Assembly (NCBI RefSeq): GCF_004801415.1
Contig: NZ_SSNX01000001.1
Location: 930,001-994,000, forward strand
Origin: Deinococcus sp. KSM4-11
GTDB taxonomy: Bacteria > Deinococcota > Deinococci > Deinococcales > Deinococcaceae
Reading direction: 5' to 3'
Length of the DNA: 64,000 nt
Below the pieces are notes generated by a model that was given only the letters and a program-made list of their open reading frames with translations, did no database searches and was not told where the DNA came from. Positions 40,275 to 53,000 of this stretch are shown piece by piece; the first letter of the stretch is position 1; every line of letters begins with the position of its first letter. Both the position numbers and the translations under genes were made by a program.

Positions 40275-40788
40275 ACCCGGCGCGTGGCCCCTGTTCCTGG
40301 AGTTCGCCCGGCTGGGGCTGATTTCCTTCGGCGGCACCAATATCGCGGAGATGGAACGCGTGCTGGTCGGGGAGCACCACTGGATCACGGCGGCAACCCT
40401 CGCCAACGGCTTCGCCCTCGGGCAGCTGATGCCCGGCCCGAACATGCTGGCGGTCACCTATTACGGCTTCGCCGCCGCCAGACTGAGCGGCGCCCTGGCC
40501 GCCACCCTGGGCTTCTACGGCCCCACAGCCCTCCTCAGCGCCGCCGCCGCCCTGGTGTGGCGGCGCTTCAGCACCCACCCGTGGCTGGTCGCCTTCCGCG
40601 ACGCCCTCCTCCCCTTCGGAGCAGGCGTGCTACTGGCCGGGGTACTCGTGCTCGGCCGAACTAGCATCCATTCCTGGGCCGGAGCGGCCATCGCCCTGCT
40701 GGCCTTCGTGATCCTCTGGCGTTCTAAGGTGAACTCGGTAATTGTTGTCATCGGCGCGGCGATTCTCGGAGCGCTGCTAGGGTTGTAG
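40267..40788 (+). CDS. Chromate transporter, second half-protein
   Basis: 173 residues, about six membrane segments. [18 protein letters not shown] and [21 protein letters not shown] are the CHR domain signature. Together with the preceding gene it makes the two-subunit (short-chain) form of the transporter that in other bacteria is one 400-residue protein. The start overlaps the previous stop by 8 nt, supporting coupled translation and co-assembly. Confidence 0.87.
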   Translation: MSEPGAWPLFLEFARLGLISFGGTNIAEMERVLVGEHHWITAATLANGFALGQLMPGPNMLAVTYYGFAAARLSGALAATLGFYGPTALLSAAAALVWRRFSTHPWLVAFRDALLPFGAGVLLAGVLVLGRTSIHSWAGAAIALLAFVILWRSKVNSVIVVIGAAILGALLGL

Positions 40789-40832
40789 CGCGAGCTCATA
40801 CCCCTACCGCTCCGCGGAATGGTGGAGTCCCT

Positions 40833-42176
40833 CTACGTTCCCGCCGTCTGCCATACCTGCCCGACCGCTTCCTCGACGCTTTTCACGCCTGCATGCCCTG
40901 ATAATCCAGGGGGGACGACCAGCCGCGTGTACCCAGCCCGTCCGGCTTCCTCCGCGCGACGTTGGGAGGCCTGAGTGGAGCGCACCTCGCCGGCCAGACC
41001 GACCTCGCCGAACACGGCCACGTTGCCGGGGAGGGCTCGGCCCACGACAGCCGAGTACACGGCCAGGGCAATGGCCAGATCCAGTCCCGGGTCAAGCACC
41101 TTCAGGCCGCCGGCGAGGTTCACGTAGATGTCCAGGCCGCCCAGGGTGAGGTCGAGGCGGCGTTCCAGTACGGCCAGCACCACGTCCACGCGGCGTGGAT
41201 CGAGCCCCACGACGACCCGCCGGGCATTCGGATAAGGGGTCTTGCTGGCGAGGGCCTGGACTTCGAGGAGCATGGGGCGTTGACCGTCCACGGTGGCGGC
41301 GACGACGCTGCCGGGCACGCCGACCGGACGCTCGGCCAGGAAGGCCTCGGATGGGTTCTCGACGGCGATCAGGCCCTCGCCGCGCATTTCAAACACGCCG
41401 AGTTCACCGGCCTGCCCGAAGCGGTTCTTGACGCTGCGGAGCAGCCGGAACGCGCCGACCGTCTCGAGGAACACGGTGGTATCGACGATATGTTCCATGA
41501 CCTTCGGCCCGGCGACGGTCCCGTCTTTCGTGACGTGACCAACGAGCACCGTGGCCGTGCCGGTTTCCTTGGCAGCGCGGGTGAGCATCGACGTCCCGTC
41601 GCGCACCTGGGCCACGCCGCCGGGAGCACCCTCGCCCTCGACCGTGACGGTCTGGATGGAGTCGACGATGCACAGCGCGGGCCGGTGCTCCTGCATGAGT
41701 CCGGCGATGTGCTCGGCGCGGGTGTCGCGCGTGAGCTGAATCTCGGCGGTCACGCCCAGCCGGTCGGCCCGCAGCCGGATCTGCTCCAGCGACTCCTCGC
41801 CGGCCACGTACAGCACCGTGCCGCCCGCACGGGCCACCCGGTCGGCGACCTGCAGCAGCAGCGTGCTCTTGCCGATGCCCGGCTCCCCACCGATCAGGGT
41901 GACGCCGCCCGCCACCAGTCCGCCGCCCAGCACCCGGTCGAGTTCCAGGATGCCGCTGGAGGTCCGTGGTTCCTCGCGCCGGCCCACCCCGGACAGCGGC
42001 GTGAGTTTCCCGCCGGTGATCCCCCCGTAGGCCCCGCCACGCGCCTTCGGGGCGACGGCCGACGGCATGTCCTCCTCGAAGGAGTTCCACGCCTGGCAGT
42101 TCGGGCAGCGGCCCAGCGGCTTGCTGGCCTGGTAGCCACAACTGGTACAGACGTACTTCGCGGCGACTTTAGCCAC
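40833..42176 (-). CDS. radA: DNA repair protein RadA
   Basis: 447 residues. Branch-migration helicase-like ATPase acting after RecA in recombinational repair. N-terminal zinc finger ([20 protein letters not shown]), RecA-like core with Walker [15 protein letters not shown], the RadA-specific [13 protein letters not shown], and a C-terminal Lon-protease-like domain ([20 protein letters not shown]). Starts with GTG at 42176, overlapping the stop of the upstream gene by 8 nt (GTGGCTAA). In Deinococcus RadA contributes to rebuilding shattered genomes. Confidence 0.95.
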   Translation of the reverse strand: MAKVAAKYVCTSCGYQASKPLGRCPNCQAWNSFEEDMPSAVAPKARGGAYGGITGGKLTPLSGVGRREEPRTSSGILELDRVLGGGLVAGGVTLIGGEPGIGKSTLLLQVADRVARAGGTVLYVAGEESLEQIRLRADRLGVTAEIQLTRDTRAEHIAGLMQEHRPALCIVDSIQTVTVEGEGAPGGVAQVRDGTSMLTRAAKETGTATVLVGHVTKDGTVAGPKVMEHIVDTTVFLETVGAFRLLRSVKNRFGQAGELGVFEMRGEGLIAVENPSEAFLAERPVGVPGSVVAATVDGQRPMLLEVQALASKTPYPNARRVVVGLDPRRVDVVLAVLERRLDLTLGGLDIYVNLAGGLKVLDPGLDLAIALAVYSAVVGRALPGNVAVFGEVGLAGEVRSTQASQRRAEEAGRAGYTRLVVPPGLSGHAGVKSVEEAVGQVWQTAGT

Positions 42177-42450
42177 GGGCCCCCGGACGGCCGTCGGCGC
42201 GCCAGTACACGCCGTCGGCGGTGGCGAGGTAATCGCCCTCCACGAGTTCGCGCAGCAACAGGGTCGGGTCGTCCACGGTGCTGTGGTCGGCGAGGATCTG
42301 GTCCACCTGCCCCTGGTCGTAGGACACGCCGGGATCGAACAGCCCCGTCAGGTAATCCAGGATCGCCAGTTGGTGGGCACGGCGGCGGTCACTGGGCCAG
42401 CCCGTGATGCGCCCGTGTTCGTCCTGGAATGCGGCAATACTTTTCGTCAT
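42169..42450 (-). CDS. DUF2087-domain protein
   Basis: 93 residues. The pattern [41 protein letters not shown] followed by [17 protein letters not shown] matches DUF2087 (quoted in parts), a helical domain of unknown role often fused or adjacent to HTH proteins, possibly nucleic-acid binding. TAGCAT (42462-42457) lies 6 nt before the ATG (leaderless). Directly upstream of and overlapping radA, so it likely leads a two-gene repair operon; a functional link is inference. Confidence 0.82.
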   Translation of the reverse strand: MTKSIAAFQDEHGRITGWPSDRRRAHQLAILDYLTGLFDPGVSYDQGQVDQILADHSTVDDPTLLLRELVEGDYLATADGVYWRADGRPGARG

Positions 42451-42526
42451 GGTCGCATGCTACCTGCCTGTGGCGTGCGCGCAGGTTGTGCCGGGCACAA
42501 AGTCCGCCGGCGGATACACTCCGCAC

Positions 42527-43621
42527 GTGGCCGTCCACTGGTTTGCCTGTCCGCGTATGGTCGCCGTGTGCTTGATCCTGTCGGGCATCGGCGCGGCAAC
42601 TCCTCCGCTTCCCACCTTGGCTCCGACGTGTGGCAAGTCGCCGACTGTCGACCTCACGCCGTCCGTGCTGCCTCCGGTGGTCACGGGGCGGGTGGCCTTC
42701 TATGCCGCCGAGTACGATCCCGCCAGCCTGCGGGTTCTCCGGAGCATGGGCCTGGGCCGCCTGAATGAGGTGCAGCCCATCGCCAGCACCTACAAGTCCC
42801 TAGTGGTCGAGGCGGCGCTCAGGGACGTCGACTCCGGTCGGTTGAGGTTGACCACGCTGTTCACCACCACGGCCGCCACCCGCAGCATCGAGGCGTATCC
42901 ACCCGGCACCAACACCCTGGCCTTCCTGGCGAAACGCGCGATCCTCCAGAGCGACAACACGGCGGGCGACCTCCTCCAGCGAGCCGTCGGCACGCAGCGC
43001 CTGGCGCGCTCAATCCGGGATCGAAGTCCGTGTACGACGGTGCTTCTCACGGGCAAGGCGACGTGGGCCGCGCAGGGCGACCTGCAGGGCGCCGTCCTGA
43101 ATGGCGATCTGCTGGCTGGGGCCCAGCAATACGCCGCCCTGCCCTTCGAGGAGCGCCTGGCCGTCGCCACGCGACTGAACGCGAACGCGATGACCTTTAC
43201 CGGGCCGGAGGTCGAGCGGGCCATCGACTCGTATTTCCGTGGCCCGCTGTACGACGCGCGCATCGACCTCGCGTTCCAGCACACGAGTACAGCGAAGGCG
43301 TACGCCGACCTGACCGCGCGGGTCTACGGAGGGAACAACCTGAAGCCCGCGACCCGGCGCGTCCTGCGTACCTTGCTGGATCAGGGGTGCTGCCGCCCGA
43401 ACACCCCAACCCTGAAGGCCACGTACTGGGGCGCGAAGGCCGGAAGTGGCTGGCGGCTGCTCACGTTGACTGGACGGGTCGAGACACCGGGCGGCCGCAT
43501 CTTCGCCTATGCCTACCTGAACGACGGCAGCGATACCCTGGAATCCGAGGATATGGAAGCACAGATTCCGGCGGTGGTCGCGTGGGTCGAGCGGAACCTG
43601 CTGGTGCTGGCGCAGAACTGA
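42527..43621 (+). CDS. Secreted serine hydrolase, class A beta-lactamase fold
   Basis: About 364 residues from GTG 42527. N-terminal signal region MVAVCLILSGIGAAT. Active-site motifs of the penicillin-binding/beta-lactamase fold are present: S-x-x-K (STYKSLV, about residue 86), SDN (SDNTAGDLL) and KAGSGW in place of KTG. There is no obvious E166-type omega loop, so it may be a peptidase-like relative rather than a true beta-lactamase. TACACT (42515-42520) lies 6 nt before the GTG, supporting that start; ATG 42557 is an alternative. Extracytoplasmic. Confidence 0.82.
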   Translation: MAVHWFACPRMVAVCLILSGIGAATPPLPTLAPTCGKSPTVDLTPSVLPPVVTGRVAFYAAEYDPASLRVLRSMGLGRLNEVQPIASTYKSLVVEAALRDVDSGRLRLTTLFTTTAATRSIEAYPPGTNTLAFLAKRAILQSDNTAGDLLQRAVGTQRLARSIRDRSPCTTVLLTGKATWAAQGDLQGAVLNGDLLAGAQQYAALPFEERLAVATRLNANAMTFTGPEVERAIDSYFRGPLYDARIDLAFQHTSTAKAYADLTARVYGGNNLKPATRRVLRTLLDQGCCRPNTPTLKATYWGAKAGSGWRLLTLTGRVETPGGRIFAYAYLNDGSDTLESEDMEAQIPAVVAWVERNLLVLAQN

Positions 43622-43630
43622 ACGGGCAAA

Positions 43631-43650
43631 GGCGGGGATTGCTCCCCGCC
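43631..43650. terminator. Bidirectional hairpin between converging genes
   Basis: GGCGGGGA (43631-43638) and TCCCCGCC (43643-43650) with a 4-nt loop. On the minus strand it is followed by TTTGCCCGTT, so it most likely ends the clpC-like transcript. Confidence 0.6.
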
Positions 43651-43673
43651 CTCCACTGAAACTCCCTGTGCCC

Positions 43674-45911
<2,238 letters not shown>

Positions 45912-46038
45912 GGGGAACCCCCGGTGGAGGGAGCGCGGTGGGGAGCGCAGGGCTGGTCAGGCGGAACACGGTCGGACGAAACTAACAACATTCAAACGCG
46001 GCGCAGCGGGCGTAGACGGGATCGGTCGGACTGCTGTG

Positions 46039-46068
46039 AGTCTAGGGTATCGTCCGGGCGCGTGTCAC
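46039..46068 (-). promoter_or_regulatory. Promoter of the clpC-like gene
   Basis: On the minus strand: -35 GTGACA (46068-46063), 18-bp spacer, -10 TAGACT (46044-46039), about 128 nt upstream of the ATG. Confidence 0.65.
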
Positions 46069-46183
46069 GGCGCAGCCAAACTCACGATCTGCTCCGGCGC
46101 TCGACCCTGCCCTCAGCGTACCCACCCGCCCCTGACGGAGTTCTTTCCGCCCGGTTCGCAGCCCCGCGCCGTACGCTGGGCGC

Positions 46184-46564
46184 ATGAGTGACCCGCCGGA
46201 ACCCAGCCCACACGCCCGTGAGACGATCTTCGGCGCGCACCATGACCGTATTCTGCACCGACTGGACAGCCTGGATGCCGATCTGGCCGGGTACGTGAAG
46301 GACTTTGCCTACGACACCGTGTATGACCACGCCGGCCTCGACCTGAAGACCAAGGAGCTGATCGCCTGCGCGCTGCTCGTGTCCCTGGGCAGCCCGCCAG
46401 AACTCCGGACACACCTGCGGGGCGCCCTGAACGCCGGAGCCACGGAGGCGGAAGTGCGGGCGACCCTGCTGATGTGCATTCCCTATCTCGGGTTCCCGAG
46501 GACGATCGCCGGTTTTGAGCAGCTCAAAGCGCAGTTCAGCTCAGGGGCGTCAGAAAAAGGGTGA
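46184..46564 (+). CDS. Carboxymuconolactone decarboxylase-family protein
   Basis: 126 residues, all-helical. [22 protein letters not shown] followed by [28 protein letters not shown] is the CMD/AhpD fold. However, the ExxCxxC redox pair of AhpD is absent (only single cysteines), so it is closer to the gamma-carboxymuconolactone-decarboxylase branch than to a peroxidase partner. Substrate unknown. TACGCT (46172-46177) lies 6 nt before the ATG (leaderless). Divergent from the clpC-like gene. Confidence 0.82.
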   Translation: MSDPPEPSPHARETIFGAHHDRILHRLDSLDADLAGYVKDFAYDTVYDHAGLDLKTKELIACALLVSLGSPPELRTHLRGALNAGATEAEVRATLLMCIPYLGFPRTIAGFEQLKAQFSSGASEKG

Positions 46565-46586
46565 ACCGGCCTTCACCAGTTCACCC
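46554..46586 (-). terminator. Terminator of the outer-membrane protein gene
   Basis: GGGTGAAC (46559-46566) and GTTCACCC (46579-46586) pair; on the minus strand they are followed by TTTTTCTG. The hairpin overlaps the end of the converging CMD-family gene. Confidence 0.75.
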
Positions 46587-46601
46587 GTTGCCCAGACAGA
46601 C

Positions 46602-47303
46602 TCAGAACACGTACTTGATGCCCACCCGAACCTTGAATTCGACGCCGGGACGGACGACACGATTATTGAATGTCGCGTAGTTAGCATCGCCGGTGCCAAT
46701 GCTGTCCGGAGTGGTAGACGTTCCGTCTGCCCTGGTGCCGCTGATATTGATCGGCCCCTTGAAGAAGTAATCCGCGCCGAGGTCGCCCACCAAGCTCAGA
46801 TTGCCTGTCAGGGCATAGCTCACCATCGCACCGGCACCGATGCCGAATTCGTTGCTGCTATACGTCGTAGTGCCACCAGAGACGCCTTCCGTACTGCGGA
46901 ACATGCCGTAGCGACCGCCAACGTACAAGGTGGTGTCGATTCCCGGAGCGAGTTCGCCCAGGCCGTAGGTGGCGTCCAAGCCGACGATCGTGTGCGAGCC
47001 GGATTCCGTGGCGTCCAGACCGCCACTCGCCGTGGACTTCTTGGCGTTCCCAAAGGTGAAGGTGCTGGGATAGAGCGCGCCGGAGGGATCGTACGGGGCC
47101 GAGTCGTTGATCGCATCTGCGGCGCGGGCGTAGGCCACCCCGAACTTCACGCCGACCGGGCCGATGAGGTTGGGCGAGTGGATGAACAGTTCACCGCTCA
47201 GGCCGCCGGCGTACCCGCCGGTGAGGCCGAGCTCGACGGACTGTGCGCCAGCTGTGGCGGCAGTGGCAAGAGCAGAAATCGCGAGGACATTGATCAGCTT
47301 CAT
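46602..47303 (-). CDS. Outer-membrane beta-barrel-like secreted protein
   Basis: 233 residues from ATG 47303 (MKLINVLAISALATAATAGA signal peptide). The mature part alternates short amphipathic strands and turns (VELGLTGGYAGGLSGELFIH; GVKFGVAYARAAD; TTLYVGGRYGMFRS; VGDLGADYFF) and ends in an aromatic residue (KVRVGIKYVF), features of outer-membrane barrels. CATAGT lies 7 nt upstream. No specific family is recognised. It may be a small porin or structural protein of the deinococcal outer envelope. Confidence 0.8.
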   Translation of the reverse strand: MKLINVLAISALATAATAGAQSVELGLTGGYAGGLSGELFIHSPNLIGPVGVKFGVAYARAADAINDSAPYDPSGALYPSTFTFGNAKKSTASGGLDATESGSHTIVGLDATYGLGELAPGIDTTLYVGGRYGMFRSTEGVSGGTTTYSSNEFGIGAGAMVSYALTGNLSLVGDLGADYFFKGPINISGTRADGTSTTPDSIGTGDANYATFNNRVVRPGVEFKVRVGIKYVF

Positions 47304-47439
47304 GGTCTGGACTATGCGCCTAGACGTCAGGGCCTCAGATGAGAATTCTGATTCTGGGATTGTCACGTTTTTTAGGTTGTCTTGGCCTGAGTGGCAGGAA
47401 GTGGGGGTGGACGTGGATGCCCCCGCGTGAAGTGTCTGC

Positions 47440-47459
47440 TAAACTTGAACTCGGTTCAA
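47440..47459 (+). promoter_or_regulatory. FadR-like operator over the etfBA promoter
   Basis: TAAACT (47440-47445) is a candidate -10. Overlapping it, the perfect palindrome TTGAAC-tcg-GTTCAA (47445-47459) fits TTRNACYNRGTNYAA, the sequence I recall for the Thermus thermophilus TetR-family fatty-acid regulator FadR. Confidence 0.6.
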
Positions 47460-47528
47460 TTTGTCATGCTGGGATGAGCCGCCGCACCGTTCAGACCATT
47501 CCAGCCGACCCCCCTTTCCGGAGGCCCC

Positions 47529-49237
<1,709 letters not shown>

Positions 49238-49255
49238 CGCTGGACATGCACGCTC

Positions 49256-49284
49256 GGGAGACCACGACGGTCTCCCCTTTTTTT
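49256..49284 (+). terminator. etfBA terminator
   Basis: GGGAGACC (49256-49263) and GGTCTCCC (49269-49276) then CTTTTTTT, 18 nt after the etfA stop. The clearest terminator in the window. Confidence 0.92.
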
Positions 49285-49348
49285 GTCGTGTATTCAGCAA
49301 GAATTGAGACTTGATGACGGACTGTCGTCTGGTCGGTGACACTGGAGT

Positions 49349-50137
49349 ATGGTTCCAAGCGCACCCGGATCACCATCCACATCCTCAGACCGCGCGACGG
49401 CCCCGACCGTGATCGTGACCGGAGCCGCGCGCGGAATCGGTCGCGCCATTGCCGAGCTGTATGCCGAACGTGGCGCCCAGGTGATCTCCGTGGACATCGT
49501 CCTGCCCCCCACGCTCAAGGGACACACCCGGCTGAAGGCGGACATCACGACGCCGAGGGGCCGGGCGCGGATCGCTCAGGCCGCCCACGAACATGGCGGC
49601 CTGCACGTGCTGGTCAACAACGCCGCCTATCAGGGAGCGCACGGCAGCGTGCTGGACGTCAGCGAGCGCGGGTGGGCGAGAACCCTCGACGTGAACCTGA
49701 CCGCTCCCCTGCTGCTGGTCCGTGAGGTCGTCGACCTGATGCCGCGCGGAGCGGCGATCGTGAATGTCGCCAGCGTGCAGGGTCTCTTCGCCGAGCAGGA
49801 CAACGCGGCCTACAACGCCAGCAAGGGCGGGCTCGTGAACCTCACGCGGGCCATGTGCCTGGATCTCGCGCCGCGTGGCCTGCGCGTGAACGCCGTCGCT
49901 CCCGGCGCGATCAGCACGGAAGGAGTCCTGCAGGCCATCGAGGGCAGCGACGACCCGGCGCAGACCCGGCGCGACTACGAGGATCTGCACGCCCTGCGGC
50001 GCATCGGGACGCCGCGCGAGGTGGCGGAGGTCGTGTACTTCCTCGGGAGCGACGCCGCGAGCTTCGTGACCGGCGCCATCCTGCCGGTCGACGGCGGCAT
50101 GACCGCCAGCTTCATGATGGCCGGGCGGCCTGTGTGA
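49349..50137 (+). CDS. Short-chain dehydrogenase/reductase
   Basis: 262 residues. Classical SDR: cofactor motif [24 protein letters not shown] motif ([12 protein letters not shown]), catalytic Ser in [22 protein letters not shown] with Tyr-x-x-x-Lys (YNASK), and the late [11 protein letters not shown]. The first about 18 residues are Ser/Thr/Pro-rich and could be an annotation overhang, but no better start with a ribosome site is visible. The acid residue after the second strand (SVDIV) suggests NAD(H) preference (inference). Substrate unknown. Confidence 0.9.
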   Translation: MVPSAPGSPSTSSDRATAPTVIVTGAARGIGRAIAELYAERGAQVISVDIVLPPTLKGHTRLKADITTPRGRARIAQAAHEHGGLHVLVNNAAYQGAHGSVLDVSERGWARTLDVNLTAPLLLVREVVDLMPRGAAIVNVASVQGLFAEQDNAAYNASKGGLVNLTRAMCLDLAPRGLRVNAVAPGAISTEGVLQAIEGSDDPAQTRRDYEDLHALRRIGTPREVAEVVYFLGSDAASFVTGAILPVDGGMTASFMMAGRPV

Positions 50138-50174
50138 GCTCCACATGCAAACACCCGCCCGGAGGGGCGGGAGG

Positions 50175-50251
<77 letters not shown>

Positions 50252-50286
50252 TTTCAGGTGTGGGCACCGGCTGACCGGGCCGCATC

Positions 50287-50315
50287 AGAGTAACGCCCGA
50301 ACGCGAATCGCACAA
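50287..50315 (-). promoter_or_regulatory. tRNA-Met promoter
   Basis: On the minus strand: -35 TTGTGC (50315-50310), 17-bp spacer, -10 TACTCT (50292-50287), about 36 bp upstream of the tRNA. Confidence 0.7.
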
Positions 50316-50402
50316 GCCCTGTGCTGCCGTGTTCCCGGCTTCCGCCCGGGCAGCTCCATGCAACGAAGCGTTGACGGTGCTGCGAGCACGCTACGGGCAC
50401 CC

Positions 50403-51992
50403 ATGAGCCATCCTCCCCGCGCTTCCCTGAACACCCGTTCATCGGGCCGCCACGTGACGCGACTCACTGGCGTGATCCTGGCCATCACCCTGACCCTGTC
50501 GGCCTGCACGTCTCCCTCCCAGCCCACGCCGGCCGATCCCTACGCCGGTGGCGTCACGCATCCGTGGAGCACCGGCACGGCCTCTCCCGCCGGGATTCCG
50601 GCCAAAGTCAATTCCATCAGCGACCTGGACTACCGCAGCGCCAAGAACGGCTGGGGACCGATCGAGAGCAATCACAGCAATGGCAGCGAACAGGCCGACG
50701 ATGGCGGCACCCTCTCGGTGGGAGGACAGACCTTTGCCAGCGGGCTCGGCGTTCATGCTTCCAGCGAGATCACGTACACGCTGCCCGGCACCTGCACGAC
50801 CTTCACCGCGCAGGTTGGTGTGGACGATGAGGTCGGGGCTCGCGGCAGTGTGGTGTTCCAGGTGTACGGCGACGGCGTGAAACTCGCCGACAGCGGCGTA
50901 CGGGTCGGCGGTCAGGCGGCCGTCACCGTCACGGCCACGCTGAAGGGCGTAAAGGAGCTGAAACTGGTGGTCACCGATGCGGGTGACGGCATCGCGTACG
51001 ACCACGCGGACTGGGGAGCGGCGACGCTGGACTGCACGCCGGTCAAGCCTCCCCCACCGACCAACACCTTCACCTACAGTTCCATCGCCAGCCAGCCGGA
51101 CAACGTCGGGGTGTCCGAAGCCCAGGGCGAGTTCGTGGGCGGGAAGCTGTACGTGTTCGGCGGGTTCGACAGCCTGAAAAACTGCTGTACCCCCACCGAC
51201 CGCGTGAACGCCTACGATCCGGTCACGAACACCTGGGCAAAGAAGAACGTCATGCCCACCCACGGGGTGACGCACGCCGGGATGACCACGGACGGGCAAT
51301 TCATCTACTTCGCGGGCGGGTACATCGCCAATGCCAGCTGGACAGGACAAATCTTCGGGACAGACGCCGCCTGGAAGTACGATCCGCAGAAGGATACGTA
51401 TTCGGCCCTGCCCAAACTGCCCGTGACGATCGCAGCGGGGCAACTGGAATACCTGAACGGAACACTGCATTACTTCGGCGGCACGAACACGGCCCGCACC
51501 CAGGATCTCGGCGTCCACTATGTCCTGAACCTGAGCAACCCTGCGGCCGGGTGGACAACGGCTGCCGACATGCCGCACCCACGGCAGCACATGGGGTCGG
51601 TGGTGCTGGGGGGCAAGATTTACGCCGTTGGAGGACAGATCCATCACGACGCGAACCTGACCACCGAGAATTACGTGGAAGCCTATGACCCAGCGACCGA
51701 CCGCTGGACGGAAGTCGCGCCCCTGCCACTGGCCCGCAGCCACATCGCCAACTCGACGTTCGTTCTGGAGGGCCGGATCGTGGTGGCCGGCGGTGAATCT
51801 GCCCACGACCAGCCGATCGCCGACGTGTCTGCGTACGACCCTGCCACGAACACCTGGACTGCCCTGACCAAGCTCCCAGTGGCCCTTATCTCCAGCGTGG
51901 CCGTGGGATATGAGCACGGCTTCCTGTATACCGACGGCAACACGGGCAGCAAGCAGGTGGCGACCGGCCTGCGCGCCACCCCAGCCCCGTAA
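50403..51992 (+). CDS. Lipoprotein with NPCBM-like and Kelch beta-propeller domains
   Basis: 529 residues. Signal peptide ending in the lipobox LSACTS. Residues about 65-210 resemble an NPCBM/NEW2 carbohydrate-binding sandwich (SGLGVHASSEITYTLPGTCTTF). Residues about 225-525 contain Kelch-type repeats (GKLYVFGGFDS, YIYFAGGYI-like, KIYAVGGQIHHD, RIVVAGGESAHD), each followed by an AYDPxTNTW element. Probably surface anchored and glycan or protein binding. The start at ATG 50403 is uncertain; a GTG 17 codons later would still encode the signal peptide. Confidence 0.83.
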   Translation: MSHPPRASLNTRSSGRHVTRLTGVILAITLTLSACTSPSQPTPADPYAGGVTHPWSTGTASPAGIPAKVNSISDLDYRSAKNGWGPIESNHSNGSEQADDGGTLSVGGQTFASGLGVHASSEITYTLPGTCTTFTAQVGVDDEVGARGSVVFQVYGDGVKLADSGVRVGGQAAVTVTATLKGVKELKLVVTDAGDGIAYDHADWGAATLDCTPVKPPPPTNTFTYSSIASQPDNVGVSEAQGEFVGGKLYVFGGFDSLKNCCTPTDRVNAYDPVTNTWAKKNVMPTHGVTHAGMTTDGQFIYFAGGYIANASWTGQIFGTDAAWKYDPQKDTYSALPKLPVTIAAGQLEYLNGTLHYFGGTNTARTQDLGVHYVLNLSNPAAGWTTAADMPHPRQHMGSVVLGGKIYAVGGQIHHDANLTTENYVEAYDPATDRWTEVAPLPLARSHIANSTFVLEGRIVVAGGESAHDQPIADVSAYDPATNTWTALTKLPVALISSVAVGYEHGFLYTDGNTGSKQVATGLRATPAP

Positions 51993-52020
51993 GGCCGCTT
52001 TCCTGGTATAGCTGACAGCA

Positions 52021-52061
52021 AACAAAAGCAGGAACCCGGAAGCTAAAACTTCCGGGTTCCT
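52021..52061 (-). terminator. tRNA-Ala terminator
   Basis: AGGAACCCGGAAG (52030-52042) and CTTCCGGGTTCCT (52049-52061), a 13-bp stem, followed on the minus strand by a TTTT-rich sequence. It may also end the converging Kelch gene. Confidence 0.8.
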
Positions 52062-52066
52062 CTTGG

Positions 52067-52142
<76 letters not shown>

Positions 52143-52176
52143 ACTCGTCGTGCTCTGCCCGCTTCCGGGCTCAGCT

Positions 52177-52205
52177 AGGTTAACAGCGACCCCCAGGCTT
52201 GTCAA
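52177..52205 (-). promoter_or_regulatory. tRNA-Ala promoter
   Basis: On the minus strand: consensus -35 TTGACA (52205-52200), 17-bp spacer, -10 TAACCT (52182-52177), about 35 bp upstream of the tRNA. Confidence 0.85.
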
Positions 52206-52223
52206 CAGGGAGCGCGGCCGTGG

Positions 52224-52898
52224 TCAGCCGGGTACTTTGACGCCGCGCGCCGCGAGTTCCACGTAGCCCTCGATCAGGTGAATGATCACTGGATTGTGGG
52301 TGTGGACGCCGTGGGCCTCGCCACTGCCACCCTCGTCGATGAAGTGCGCGATCACGGCCGCTTCGCCATCGCGGGCCAGCAGGAAGGCCCGCTGGCCCTG
52401 CGCGGCCACGCTGGGCAGGCCGTCCAGGCTGCTGACCAGCAGGTGCACGCCACGTGGGGTCAGGCGTTCCAGGCGGGCGGCCATGGTGGCGTCTCCGGCG
52501 ACGTGCAGACTGCGCCGGGCGTTCAGGGTCAGATCCTCGCACAGGCTGCGGATGGCGGCTTCGCCGTACAGGTGGTACACGGCCTCCGGCGCGGGATCCG
52601 GGGCCAGTCGGGTCAGGTCACGCTCCAGTGCCCCCAGCCGGTCATCAAAGGAGCGGCGGGCACGGGACAGGTACTCACGGGCACTCAGGGGCGCGTATTC
52701 CAGAGGATTCTGTCCGACCTTGGCTGCCAGCCCACGTCCTTCGAGGCGTTCGAGCGTCTCGTAGATCTTGGGACGCGGTATGCCCGCCTGCCGGGCCACG
52801 CGGGCGGGCACGGCGCGGCCCAGGGCCAGCAGGGCAGTGTACGCGCGGGCCTCGTACTCGGTGAGGCCCAGCGCTTGCAGGTGGATCACGGCGCTCAT
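52224..52898 (-). CDS. TrmB-family transcriptional regulator
   Basis: 224 residues. N-terminal winged HTH of the TrmB type (LGLTEYEARAYTALLALG followed by ARQAGIPRPKIYETLERLEGRGL), then a coiled linker and a C-terminal effector region (ARRSLHVAGDATMAARLERL; GVHLLVSSLDGL) like phospholipase-D-fold TrmB sensors of sugars or other ligands. TATGCT (52913-52908) lies 9 nt before ATG 52898. Monocistronic between a tRNA and a methyltransferase; target gene unknown. Confidence 0.85.
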   Translation of the reverse strand: MSAVIHLQALGLTEYEARAYTALLALGRAVPARVARQAGIPRPKIYETLERLEGRGLAAKVGQNPLEYAPLSAREYLSRARRSFDDRLGALERDLTRLAPDPAPEAVYHLYGEAAIRSLCEDLTLNARRSLHVAGDATMAARLERLTPRGVHLLVSSLDGLPSVAAQGQRAFLLARDGEAAVIAHFIDEGGSGEAHGVHTHNPVIIHLIEGYVELAARGVKVPG

Positions 52899-53000
52899 GT
52901 TCTCCGTAGCATAAGCGATCCACGGGCAAGTCGCGTGCTGCATGCCTGCGCGGCCTGGACAGTCCTGACGGTCAGATGACGCCGCGAGAAGCAGCTGTAT

